This document shows positions 34,299 through 42,924 of a DNA stretch of 64,000 nt, in pieces. Under the pieces are notes generated by a model that was given only the letters and a program-made list of their open reading frames with translations, did no database searches and was not told the DNA's origin. Origin of the DNA: UBA9676 sp963837105 (GTDB lineage: Bacteria > Actinomycetota > Actinomycetes > Streptosporangiales > Streptosporangiaceae); NCBI GenBank assembly GCA_963837105.1, contig CAWIMG010000023.1, forward strand, positions 69,463 through 133,462, given 5' to 3'. The number at the start of each line of letters is the position of its first letter. The first letter of the stretch is position 1. Position numbers and translations under genes: made by a program.

Positions 34299-34907
34299 CT
34301 AGCCGAGTGCGGGGAGCCAGGCCGCCCGGGTGCTCTCGTACCGGGTGATGTCGCTGGCATGCCGCAGGGTCAGCGAGATGTCGTCGAGGCCTTCCATCAG
34401 CCGCCAGCGGGTGTAGCCGTCGATCTGCAGTGGTGCCATGAGCAGCGGTGGCGTATCGCCTGCCGGGCCGACGCGGACCTCGCGGCCGGCCAGGTCCACG
34501 GTGACCGGGACCGCCGGGTCAGCCTCGACCGCGTCGGCGATCGCGGTGACCGTCTGCTCGGGCAGCCGGACCGGCAGCAGCCCCTCCTGGATGGCGTTGT
34601 TGTAGAAGATGTCGCCGAACCGGGCCGAGATGACGGCCCGGAAGCCATAGTCGGTGAGCGCCCAGACCGCATGCTGCCGGGACGACCCGATGCCGAAATC
34701 CGGCCCGGCGACCAGGATCGTCGCGCCCTGGGCGGACGGCTGGTTCAGCACGAAGCCGGGATCGGCCCGCCAGGCGGCGAACAGGCCATCGGCGAACCCG
34801 GACCGGCTGACCCGCTTGAGATACTCGGCCGGGATGATCTGGTCGGTGTCCACGTTGCTGCGCCGCAGCGACACGGCCCGGCCGGTGTGGGTGGTGAAGG
34901 GCTCCAT
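34299..34907 (-). CDS. leuD: 3-isopropylmalate dehydratase small subunit
   Basis: With LeuC it isomerises 2- to 3-isopropylmalate in leucine synthesis. The 202 residues include VDTDQIIPAEYLKR, PDFGIGSSRQHAVWALTDYG and NNAIQEGLLPV. The swivel-domain loop is usually G-T-G-S-S-R-E-H; here it is G-I-G-S-S-R-Q-H, with Ile for Thr and Gln for Glu, which is unusual in the substrate-binding loop. It lies 13 bases after leuC in the same operon. Confidence 0.95.
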   Translation of the reverse strand: MEPFTTHTGRAVSLRRSNVDTDQIIPAEYLKRVSRSGFADGLFAAWRADPGFVLNQPSAQGATILVAGPDFGIGSSRQHAVWALTDYGFRAVISARFGDIFYNNAIQEGLLPVRLPEQTVTAIADAVEADPAVPVTVDLAGREVRVGPAGDTPPLLMAPLQIDGYTRWRLMEGLDDISLTLRHASDITRYESTRAAWLPALG

Positions 34908-34920
34908 CGGGGTTCTCCTG

Positions 34921-36349
34921 TCACAGGCCGGCTGGCGCGGTCAGCTTGCCGGTGACCGCGGTGGCCGCGGCCACCTGCGGGGACACCAGGTGGGTGCGGG
35001 CACCCGCGCCCTGCCGGCCTTCGAAGTTGCGGTTGGAGGTGGACGCGCTGCGCTGACCGGCCGCCATCTTGTCCGGGTTCATGCCCAGGCACATCGAGCA
35101 GCCGGCCGACCGCCACTGCGCCCCGGCGGCGGTGAACACCTCGGCCAGGCCCTCGGCCTCGGCGGCCGCCTTGACCTCCATCGAGCCGGGCACGACCAGC
35201 ATCTGCACCCCGCTGGCCACCTTCCGGCCGCGCAGCACCGCGGCGGCGGCACGCAGGTCCTCCAGCCGCCCGTTGGTGCACGACCCGACGAACACGGTGT
35301 CCACTGCGATCTCGGTGAGCGGGGTGCCCGGGGTGAGCCCCATGTAGCCGAGCGCACGCTCGGCCGATGCCCGTGCGGCCGGATCGGCCATGGCCGCCGG
35401 ATCGGGTACCGCCGAGCCCAGCGGCCCGGCCTGGGCCGGGTTCGTGCCCCAGGTCACGTACGGGGCGAGCGCGGCGGCATCCACCGTCACCTCGCGGTCG
35501 AAGACCGCGTCCGGGTCGGTCGGCAGCGACCGCCAGTGGTCCAGCGCCGTCTCCCAGGCCTGTCCCCGCGGGGCGTGCGGGCGGCCGCGCAGGTAGCTGA
35601 ACGTGGTCTGGTCCGGCGCGATCAGCCCGGCCCGGGCGCCCGCCTCGATGGACATGTTGCAGACCGTCATCCGGCTGTCCATGGACAGCCCGGCGATCGC
35701 CTCGCCGCGGTACTCGATGATGTGGCCGGCCCCGCCGCCGGTGCCGATCTGCGCGATCACGGCCAGGATCAGGTCCTTGGCGGTGACGCCGAAGGGCAGT
35801 TGCCCGGTCACGTTCACGGCCATGTCCGCGGGCCGGGCCTGCGGCAGTGTCTGGGTGGCGAGCACATGCTCGACCTCGCTGGTGCCGATGCCGAACGCGA
35901 GCGCGCCGAACGCGCCATGCGTGCTGGTGTGCGAGTCGCCGCAGACGATCGTCATGCCCGGCTGGGTCAGCCCCAGTTGCGGGCCGATGACGTGGACGAT
36001 CCCCTGCCCCGCGTCTCCCATCTGGTACAGCCGGACACCGAAGTCGGCGGCGTTCTTGCGCAGCGTCTCCACCTGGACCCGGGACACCGGGTCGGTCACC
36101 GGGCTGGCCGGGCCGGTCAGCGGCAGCCCCGGGCCGGTGACCCCGAGGGTCGGCACGTTGTGGTCTTCGGTCGCCACGGTCAGATCCGGCCGGCGCACCG
36201 GGCGGCCCGCCAGCCGGAGGCCGTCGAACGCCTGCGGGCTGGTCACCTCATGCACCAGGTGCAGGTCGATGTAGAGCAGGTCAGGCTCACCCTCACCGCT
36301 CCGCACCACGTGGGCGTCCCAGAATCTTCTGTGCCAGCGTGCGCCCCAT
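34921..36349 (-). CDS. leuC: 3-isopropylmalate dehydratase large subunit (frameshift near the start)
   Basis: Aconitase-family [4Fe-4S] enzyme of leucine synthesis. The open frame from 36309 has LLYIDLHLVHEVTSPQAFDG, TVATEDHNVPT, CGDSHTSTHGAFGALAFGIG, VGSCTNGRLEDL and CSMCLGMNPD, the latter two giving the three cluster Cys. The true start is ATG 36349 (GAGG 8 bases upstream) reading MGRTLAQKI. One extra C near 36328 breaks the frame before W-D-A-H-V-V-R. With this corrected the N terminus matches the family. It is divergent from the IclR-type regulator. Confidence 0.94.
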
Positions 36350-36372
36350 CGCGGTCACCTCACATGATCATG

Positions 36373-36398
36373 TTGCGTCTCGCATGTCGAGACGGCAA
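36373..36398. promoter_or_regulatory. Palindromic operator between leuC and the IclR-type regulator
   Basis: TTGC-GTCTCG-CATGT-CGAGAC-GGCAA is a near-perfect inverted repeat (outer TTGC/GCAA and inner GTCTCG/CGAGAC with a 5-base centre). It lies in the 58-base gap between the two divergent genes, where IclR-type LtbR/NdgR regulators bind in other actinobacteria. Autoregulation plus control of leuCD is the natural inference. Confidence 0.65.
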
Positions 36399-36401
36399 TA
36401 T
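36373..36401 (+). promoter_or_regulatory. Candidate promoter of the IclR-type regulator (leaderless)
   Basis: TTGCGT (36373-36378) and CAATAT (36396-36401) are separated by 17 bases. The start ATG at 36408 is only 6 bases past the -10 box, so transcription would begin at or next to the A of ATG, giving a leaderless mRNA. No Shine-Dalgarno is visible. The spacer is the palindrome itself. Confidence 0.5.
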
Positions 36402-36407
36402 CGGACC

Positions 36408-37164
36408 ATGGACAACTCTAGCGGAGTCGGGGTGCTGGACAAGACGGTTACGGTTCTTACCGCCCTCGAATCCGGTCCCGCCTCGCTCGCCCAGCTGGTC
36501 ACCGCCACCGGGCTGGCCCGCCCGACCGCGCACCGGATCGCGGTCGCGCTGGAACGGCACCGGCTGCTCGCCCGGGACAGCCAGGGCCGGTTCGTGCTGG
36601 GCCCGCGGATTGCCGAGCTGGCCACCGCGGCCGGCGAGGACCGGCTGCTCGCCATCGCCCAGCCCGTGCTCACTCTGCTACGGGACACCACCGGGGAGAG
36701 TGCGCAGCTCTACCGGCGGCAGGGGGACGCGCGGATCTGCGTGGCCGCGGCGGAACGGGCGGCCGGCCTGCGCGACACCGTCCCGGTCGGGGCGGCGCTG
36801 CCGATGACCGCGGGCTCGGCCGCCCAGGTGCTGCTTGCCTGGGAGGACCCCGAGCGGCATGCACCGGGGGCTGCGCGGGGCCCGGTTCACCGCCACCAGC
36901 CTGGCCCAGGTCCGCCGCCGGGGCTGGGCCGCCAGCGTCGCCGAGCGGGAAGCCGGGGTGGCCTCGGTCTCGGCCCCGGTGCACGGCCAGGGCGGCAAGA
37001 TCATCGCCGCGGTCTCGGTGTCTGGGCCCATCGAGCGGCTCACCCGCTCCCCCGGCCGACTGCACGCCGCCGCCGTGGTCGCGGCGGGCGAGAAGATCAG
37101 CGCCACCCTCCGCCGCACCGGTGAGGACCGGGCGCACGGCCGTGCCACCGGCGACTCGGGTTAA
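36408..37164 (+). CDS. ndgR: IclR-family regulator, NdgR/LtbR-like (frameshifted)
   Basis: Winged-helix regulator that in actinomycetes controls leucine and other amino-acid genes. It starts MDNSSGVGVLDKTVTVLTAL, then the HTH LAQLVTATGLARPTAHRIAVAL, and the effector domain QLYRRQGDARICVAAAERAAGLRDTVPVGA. Near 36861 one extra base breaks the frame; the other frame continues MHRGLRGARFTATSLAQVRR, SVAEREAGVASVSAPV and ISVSG-like strands to 37164. The corrected length is about 251 aa. Position opposite leuCD is the classic arrangement. Confidence 0.88.
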
Positions 37165-37372
37165 CCGGCAGCCAGCGGACCGTTAAATTGAAGGTGGCCA
37201 GGCGCCGCGGAGCCTGGCCGGGGCCCGGCCGCTGGTGGCTGGAGTCCATACTGGTGCTGTGCGATCATGTCCGGACGCCGTCACATGACAGGACTTCCGG
37301 CCCTGCCCAAGTCGCTGCCCGAGCGCGATGCTGCCTGTCAGGCCCCGCCCGTCCAACCATGAGGTCGCGCCC

Positions 37373-38546
37373 ATGAAAGTCGCTGTCGTGAAGGAGACTG
37401 CCCCCGGCGAACGGCGGGTGGCGCTCGTTCCGGAGGCCATCGCCAAGCTCACCGGCGCGGGCCTGGAGGTGCTGGTGGAGACCGGCGCCGGGGACGGCGC
37501 CTGGTTCCCGGACGCCGCCTACGCCGAGGCCGGGGCGGCCATCGTGAGCCGGGCCGAGCTGGCCGCCACCGCGGACGTGATCCTGACCGTGACCCGGCCC
37601 GACGACGCCCTGCTGGGCGGCGCTGCGGCCCGGGCAGACCGTGTTCGGGATGCTCAACCCGCTGGCCGACCCCGCCTTCGCGGCCGAGCTGGCGGACCGC
37701 GGGGTGACCGCGGTCAGCCTGGACGGGCTCCCCAGCACGCTGCCCCGGGCACAGTCGATGGACGCCCTCACCTCCCAGGCGAATGTCTCCGGGTACAAGG
37801 CCGCACTGGTGGCCGCGACGGCCTTCGGGCGCTACTTCCCGCTGCTGATCACCGCGGCCGGCACCGCCCGGCCGGCCAAGGTGCTGGTGCTCGGCACCGG
37901 CGTGGCCGGCCTGCAGGCGATCGGCACCGCCCGGCGGCTGGGCGCGGTGGTGTCCGCCTACGACGTGCGCCCGCAGACCAAGGACCGAGGTCGAATCGCT
38001 CGGCGCCAGCTTCATCGAGCTGACCTCGGTCGGGCCCGCGGCCGGTGAAGGCGGCTACGCGCGGGACGCTGACCGACGAGGAACGGCAGGCGCAGCAGGC
38101 CGAGCTGATCGGCCACATCGCCCGGCACGACGTGGTGATCACCACCGCCCAGGTGCCCGGCCGCCGGCCGCCGTTGCTGCTCACCGACGACGCGGTCAAG
38201 GCGATGTCCACCGGCTCGGTGGTGGTGGACATGGGCTCCGGGCCGCTGGGCGGCAACGTGGCCGGCTCGGTACCCGGCGAGACGGTCGTCACCGGCAACG
38301 GGGTGACCATCATCGGCGCCAGCAACCTCGCCGCCAGCGTGCCAACCGCCGCGTCGAACGCCTACGCGCGCAACATCAGCGCCCTGCTGCTGCACATGGT
38401 GGCCGACGGCACGCTGGCGATCGACACCAGCGACGAGATCCAGGCCGGGGTGGTCATCACCCACGACGGCGCAGGTCGTCCAGCCCGCCACCGCCGCCCT
38501 GCTCGCCGACGCGCCCGCCCACTCCGCCGGAGGTACCAGCCAGTGA
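37373..38546 (+). CDS. pntAA: NAD(P) transhydrogenase alpha subunit part 1 (four frameshifts)
   Basis: NAD(H)-binding subunit (domain I) of the proton-translocating transhydrogenase. ATG 37373 reads MKVAVVKETAPGERRVALVP. Frames break near 37618, 37983, 38068 and 38470, each explained by one extra base. Pieces in order are VFGMLNPLADP, QSMDALTSQANVSGYKAAL, VLVLGTGVAGLQAIGTARRLGAVVSAYD, TEVESLGASFIEL, TDEERQAQQAELIGHIARHD, VVDMGSGPLGGNVAGSVPGE and QVVQPATAALLADAP. All catalytic and dimerisation segments are present. The stop overlaps pntAB. Confidence 0.9.
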
Positions 38547-38908
38547 CGACCGCACTGCTCACCGACATCACCATCTTCGTGCTGGCCCTGCTGGTCGGCT
38601 TCGAGGTCATCAGCAAGGTGCCCGCCACCCTGCACACGCCGCTGATGTCGGCCGCCAACTCCATCCACGGCATCATCCTGGTGGGCGCCATGCTCATCGC
38701 CGCCTCGGCGAACAACGCGCTGGGCTACGTGCTGGCCTTCATCGCCGCCGCGTTCGCCGCGATGAACGTGGTCGGCGGCTACGTGGTCACTGGCCGGATG
38801 CTCAAGATGTTCCACCGCCGGCCCACCCCGGTCCCGGCCAAGCAGGCGGGCCAGATCCCGTCCGATGGCCAAACGGCCGGCGCCAACGGCTCCGGGGGCC
38901 CCGCATGA
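38543..38908 (+). CDS. pntAB: NAD(P) transhydrogenase alpha subunit part 2
   Basis: Membrane subunit with four predicted helices forming part of the proton channel. From GTG 38543: VTTALLTDITIFVLALLVGF, VISKVPATLHTPLMSAANSI with the conserved TPLMSxxNAIH-type motif, and YVVTGRMLKMF after the last helix. A hydrophilic Pro/Gly tail ends the 121-residue protein. Start and stop overlap pntAA and pntB by 4 bases each (GTGA and ATGA), so the three subunits are translated together. Confidence 0.93.
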   Translation: MTTALLTDITIFVLALLVGFEVISKVPATLHTPLMSAANSIHGIILVGAMLIAASANNALGYVLAFIAAAFAAMNVVGGYVVTGRMLKMFHRRPTPVPAKQAGQIPSDGQTAGANGSGGPA

Positions 38909-40317
38909 GCGCTTTCGACTGGGTCATCCAGCTGGTGTACGTGGCCGCCGCCAGCTGCTTCGTGCTCGGCCTGCACCTGATGAACAGCCCGGCCACCGCC
39001 CGGCGGGGCAACCAGCTGTCGACCGGCGGCATGATCGCCGCCATCGCGGCCACCTTCGCCATCATCCTCCACGCAGGCACGATCAGCGCGACCGGCTGGA
39101 TCGTGATGCTGGCCGGCGGCCTGATCGGCGGCGGCGCGGGCCTGTACGCGGCCCGGACCGTGCAGATGACCGCGATGCCGCAGCTGGTCAGCATCTTCAA
39201 CGCGGTCGGCGGCGGGGCGGCGGCGCTGGTGGCCATCCACGACTACATCAACCTGGTCGGCCTGTCGGCCGGGGTGGCCGAGCGCATCACCATCCCTACC
39301 CTGCTGGACGTGCTGATCGGCGCGGTCACCTTCTCCGGGTCGATCATCGCGGCCGGCAAGCTGCAGGGGCTCATCAGCGCGGCGCCGGTCACCTTCCCCG
39401 GTTCCCGGGCGGTCAACCTTGGCGCGGCGGTGATCGCGGCCGGCGCGTCGGTGTACCTGATCGTCACCCCGAGCGTGCCGGTGCTGCTGATCGTCATCGT
39501 CGCGGCGCTGGTCGTTCGGCGTGACGATGGTGCTGCCGATCGGCGGGGCCGACATGCCGGTGGTCATCTCGCTGCTGAACGCGTTCACCGGCACCGCTGT
39601 CGCGATGGCCGGGTTCGTCATCGGCAACGTGGCGCTGATCATCGCCGGGGCGCTGGTCGGCGCGTCCGGTGGCATCCTCACCAAGCTGATGGCCGACGCG
39701 ATGAACCGGTCGCTGCGCAACATCATGATCGGCGGCTTCGGCACCGGGGACGGCGGCGTCGCCGCGGTGGCGGGCCCCGGCGGGGACGTCCGCTCGATCG
39801 CCGCCGACGACGCCGCCATCAGCTCGCCTACGCCCAGAAGGTCATCATCGTGCCCGGCTACGGCCTGGCCGCCGCCCAGGCCCAGCACGCGGTGGCCGAA
39901 CTGGCCGCGCTGCTGGAGGAGCGGGGCATCGAGGTCAGCTACGCCATCCACCCGGTGGCCGGCCGCATGCCCGGGCACATGAACGTGCTGCTGGCCGAGG
40001 CGAACGTGCCCTACCCGCTGCTCAAGGAGATGGACGAGATCAACCCGGAGTTCCCGCGGACGGATGTGGCGCTGGTCATCGGGGCCAACGACGTCACCAA
40101 CCCGGCCGCCCGCCGGGCGGGCACGGCCATCTCCGGCATGCCGATCCTGGACGTGGACCACGCCAAGAGCATCATCGTGATCAAACGGTCGATGGCGTCC
40201 GGCTACGCCGGCATCGACAACGAGCTGTACGTGGACCCGAAGACGTCCATGTTCTTCGGCGACGCCAAGACCGCGCTGACCGCGCTGACCGCCGCCGTCA
40301 AGACCCTGGTCGGCTAG
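38905..40317 (+). CDS. pntB: NAD(P) transhydrogenase beta subunit (two compensating frameshifts)
   Basis: Membrane helices plus the NADP(H)-binding domain III. The open frame reads MSAFDWVIQLVYVAAASCFV and further helices, then becomes nonsense between about 39513 (one extra base) and 39823 (one missing base). In that interval the next frame carries MVLPIGGADMPVVISLLNA and IMIGGFGTGDG, as expected. After it the first frame resumes AYAQKVIIVPGYGLAAAQAQ, EEINPEF-like NPEFPRTDVALVIGANDVTN and KRSMASGYAGIDNELY. The length is normal for PntB. The enzyme couples proton inflow to NADPH formation. Confidence 0.92.
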   Translation: MSAFDWVIQLVYVAAASCFVLGLHLMNSPATARRGNQLSTGGMIAAIAATFAIILHAGTISATGWIVMLAGGLIGGGAGLYAARTVQMTAMPQLVSIFNAVGGGAAALVAIHDYINLVGLSAGVAERITIPTLLDVLIGAVTFSGSIIAAGKLQGLISAAPVTFPGSRAVNLGAAVIAAGASVYLIVTPSVPVLLIVIVAALVVRRDDGAADRRGRHAGGHLAAERVHRHRCRDGRVRHRQRGADHRRGAGRRVRWHPHQADGRRDEPVAAQHHDRRLRHRGRRRRRGGGPRRGRPLDRRRRRRHQLAYAQKVIIVPGYGLAAAQAQHAVAELAALLEERGIEVSYAIHPVAGRMPGHMNVLLAEANVPYPLLKEMDEINPEFPRTDVALVIGANDVTNPAARRAGTAISGMPILDVDHAKSIIVIKRSMASGYAGIDNELYVDPKTSMFFGDAKTALTALTAAVKTLVG

Positions 40318-40329
40318 GGCCTGCGCCAC

Positions 40330-41304
40330 ATGAGCACCGCGGATGCGGAGGTCGAGACACCGGGCGCGCCGGTGCTGGCCAGCGACCCGCCGGCCGGGCA
40401 CGCCGAGCTGACCACCGCCCGGATCGCCCGGGTGGGCGACATCGAGGTGCGGCGGCTGCTGCCGCTGCGGCTGCGCCGCAGCGCCGGCGGCTGGTGCTTC
40501 GTGGACCACTACGGCCCCACCTCGGTAGACGGGGTGGCCGGCATGCGGGTCCCGCCGCACCCGCACATCGGCCTGCAGACGGTCACCTGGCTGCTGGCGG
40601 GCAGCGTGCTGCACCGGGACAGCCTGGGCAGCGAGCAGCTGATCCGGCCCGGCCAGCTCAACCTGATGACGGCCGGCCGCGGCATCGCCCACGCCGAGGA
40701 ATCGCCGGCTGACCACGACCCCACCCTGCACGGAGTTCAGCTGTGGCTGGCGCTGCCCGGCGCCGACCGGGGGGTCGCGCCGGCCTTCGAGCACCACCGC
40801 GAGCTGCCGGTGCTGGCGGTGGCTGGATTCGAAGTGACGGTGTTCGCCGGCTCGCTGGCGGGCGTCACCTCGCCGGCGCGGAGCTTCACACCGGTGGTCG
40901 GGGCAGAGGTCAGCGCCACCAGGGATACCGGCGGAAGCCTGCCGCTGGTTCCCAGCCACGAGCACGTGATCTTCGTGGCGGACGGGCAGGCGGCGGCCGG
41001 GGAAATCCAGCTCTCGCCCGGCCGGCTGCTGTACCTGGCGCCCGGCCGCGACTCGGTAACCGTGGCCGCGCGGGCCGGAACCCGGCTGCTGCTGCTCGGC
41101 GGCGAGCCGCTCGGTGAGCCGCTGCTGATGTGGTGGAACTTCGTGGCGCGGACCCCCGCTGACATCACCCAGGCGGCCCAGGCCTGGGCGGACGGGCAGT
41201 TCGGCGAGGTCCCCGGCTACCGCGGCGTGCCGATGCCGGCACCGCCGCTCGAGGAGACCCGGCTCCGGGCCGCCCGGTTACCTGGCAGTGGCCGAGGAGG
41301 GTGA
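40330..41304 (+). CDS. Pirin family protein
   Basis: Bicupin of 324 residues. The N-terminal half has WCFVDHYGP, MRVPPHPHIGLQTVTWLLAG, HRDSLGSEQLIRPGQLNLMTAGRGIAHAEE and QLWLALPGADR. These are the pirin signature, with His residues and a Glu as the metal ligands. A C-terminal cupin with LLYLAPGRDSV and LGEPLLMWWNFV follows. Bacterial pirins range from quercetinase-like enzymes to regulators of pyruvate dehydrogenase; the sequence does not decide. It directly follows pntB (12 bases). Confidence 0.9.
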   Translation: MSTADAEVETPGAPVLASDPPAGHAELTTARIARVGDIEVRRLLPLRLRRSAGGWCFVDHYGPTSVDGVAGMRVPPHPHIGLQTVTWLLAGSVLHRDSLGSEQLIRPGQLNLMTAGRGIAHAEESPADHDPTLHGVQLWLALPGADRGVAPAFEHHRELPVLAVAGFEVTVFAGSLAGVTSPARSFTPVVGAEVSATRDTGGSLPLVPSHEHVIFVADGQAAAGEIQLSPGRLLYLAPGRDSVTVAARAGTRLLLLGGEPLGEPLLMWWNFVARTPADITQAAQAWADGQFGEVPGYRGVPMPAPPLEETRLRAARLPGSGRGG

Positions 41305-41306
41305 GC

Positions 41307-41984
41307 ATGCCCACGGACCCCAGCCGCCGCCGGCTGTTCGGCCGTTACTACGTCCGGGTGAGCCCGGCGATGGACGCCGGCGGGCTGGCCGGGTACCGGC
41401 AGCGGCTGCTGGCCGGCCTGGCCGGGCAGGTGATTGAGGTGGGGGCCGGCAATGGCCTCAACTTCGCGCACTACCCGGCGGCAGTCACCCGGGTGCTCGC
41501 CGTTGAGCCGAATCCGGTCCTGCGGGAGGCGGCCGGCCGCAACGCCGTGAGCGCGCCGGTTCCGGTGCAGGTGTGTGACGGCCACGCCGAGCGGCTGCCA
41601 GCCGGGGACGGGGTGTTCGACGCGGCCGTGACCAGCCTGGTGCTGTGCAGCGTGGCCGACCAGCAGGCGGCGCTGCGCGAGATCCGGCGGGTGCTGCGGC
41701 CCGGCGGCCAGCTCCGGTTCCTGGAGCACGTCCAGGCGGCCACCCCCGGCCTGCGCCAGGTGCAGCGGCTCGCCGACGCTACCTTGTGGCCCGTGCTGGC
41801 GGGCGGCTGCCACACCGGCCGCGACACCGTCGCCGCCATCGCGGCAGCTGGGTTCACGGTCGGGGAGGTCGAGCGGTTCCGGTTTCCCGACCTGCGGCTG
41901 TCGCTGGTGCCAGCCACGCCGCACGTGCGCGGGGAGGCGGTCAGCGGAGCTGCCACGGATCGCCGAGATCCGCCAGCGCCGTGA
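41307..41984 (+). CDS. Class I SAM-dependent methyltransferase
   Basis: A 225-residue Rossmann methyltransferase: VIEVGAGNGLNFAHYP (motif I), RVLAVEPNPVLREAA (motif II acidic end), DAAVTSLVLCSVAD, EIRRVLRPGGQLRFLEHV and a C-terminal Cys/His turn GGCHTGRDT. It is similar to UbiE/PmtA-like small methyltransferases, with substrate unknown. ATG 41307 has GGAGG with a 6-base spacer. The last 44 bases overlap the end of the convergent PanE-like gene, so its variable C terminus may be shorter than shown. Confidence 0.85.
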   Translation: MPTDPSRRRLFGRYYVRVSPAMDAGGLAGYRQRLLAGLAGQVIEVGAGNGLNFAHYPAAVTRVLAVEPNPVLREAAGRNAVSAPVPVQVCDGHAERLPAGDGVFDAAVTSLVLCSVADQQAALREIRRVLRPGGQLRFLEHVQAATPGLRQVQRLADATLWPVLAGGCHTGRDTVAAIAAAGFTVGEVERFRFPDLRLSLVPATPHVRGEAVSGAATDRRDPPAP

Positions 41985-42924
41985 GCAGGTGATGCACCAC
42001 CCTGGTGTGCGGCACGTCCACGCCCACCCGGCCGGCGATGTCGATCACCGCGCCGGTGAGGCAGCCGATCTCCAGCGGCTTGCCCGCCAGCCGGTCCTGC
42101 AGCATCGAAGTGCGGTGGTCACCCACCTCGATGGCCGCGGCCAGCCGGCGCTCGATCGTGATCGGCAGCTCGATCCCGAGCGCGGCCGCCACCTCCGCGC
42201 ATTCGGTCATCACCGCCCGGACCACCGCCAGCGCGGCCGGTGACCGGCCGAGCTGGCCAAGGGTGGCGCCGAGCAGCGTGGTGACCGGGTTCAGCGAGGC
42301 GTTCCCGATCATCTTCAGCCAGATCTGGCCGCGCAGCCCGGTGGCGACCGGTGCCCGCAGGCCACCCGCCCGGAAGGCCTGGCTGATCTGCGCGCAGCGC
42401 TCACTGGCGCGGTCATCCGGCTCCCCGAGCGAGAACCGCTTTCCCTCCACGTGCCTGATCACGCCCGGGGCGGCGATCTCGGCCGCGCAGTAGACCACGC
42501 AGCCGACCACACTGGCCGGCTCGATCGCCTTGCTGACCACGCCGGCCGGGTCGACGCTGTCGATGACCAGATCCCGGTACGGCCCGGGCAGGCCCTGGAA
42601 GTACCACCAGGGGATGCCGTTCTGCGCCGCGATGACCGCGGTGCCCGGCCGGAGCACGCGGTGCAGCACCGGCGCCACCTCCGGCAGGCTGTACGCCTTC
42701 AGCCCGAGGAACACCACGTCGGCCGCGCCGGCCGCGGCCAGGTCGTCGGTGGCTTCCGGATGGACGGCGAAGTCACCATTGGCGCTCAGCACCGAGATGC
42801 CGCCCGCGCGCAGCGCGGCCAGATGCGCGCCACGGGCGATCAGCGTGACGTCGCTGCCGCCCCGGGCCAGGCAGGCGCCGACGTAGCCACCGATGGCGCC
42901 GGCGCCAAGTACCGCGAACCTCAC
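41941..42924 (-). CDS. Ketopantoate reductase family protein (PanE/ApbA-like)
   Basis: A 327-residue NADPH-dependent reductase from GTG 42924: VRFAVLGAGAIGGYVGACLA, VVFLGLKAYSLPEVAPVL, VIAAQNGIPWWYFQG, GQIWLKMIGNASLNPVTTLLG (with the Lys-Asn pair) and RTSMLQDRLAGKPLEIG. PanE makes pantoate for CoA. However, the W-W-Y-F after NGIP and the partner ligase point to a paralogue used on another 2-oxo acid. The GTG overlaps the stop of the ligase gene, so they form an operon. The open frame continuing to 43596 is a shadow of the ligase. Confidence 0.85.
   Translation of the reverse strand: MRFAVLGAGAIGGYVGACLARGGSDVTLIARGAHLAALRAGGISVLSANGDFAVHPEATDDLAAAGAADVVFLGLKAYSLPEVAPVLHRVLRPGTAVIAAQNGIPWWYFQGLPGPYRDLVIDSVDPAGVVSKAIEPASVVGCVVYCAAEIAAPGVIRHVEGKRFSLGEPDDRASERCAQISQAFRAGGLRAPVATGLRGQIWLKMIGNASLNPVTTLLGATLGQLGRSPAALAVVRAVMTECAEVAAALGIELPITIERRLAAAIEVGDHRTSMLQDRLAGKPLEIGCLTGAVIDIAGRVGVDVPHTRVVHHLLTALADLGDPWQLR

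Noticed and set aside
38779..40965. 728-codon minus-strand frame opposite pntB and pirin
   Set aside because: His/Gly/Arg-rich composition typical of antisense to high-GC genes; both sense genes are secure.
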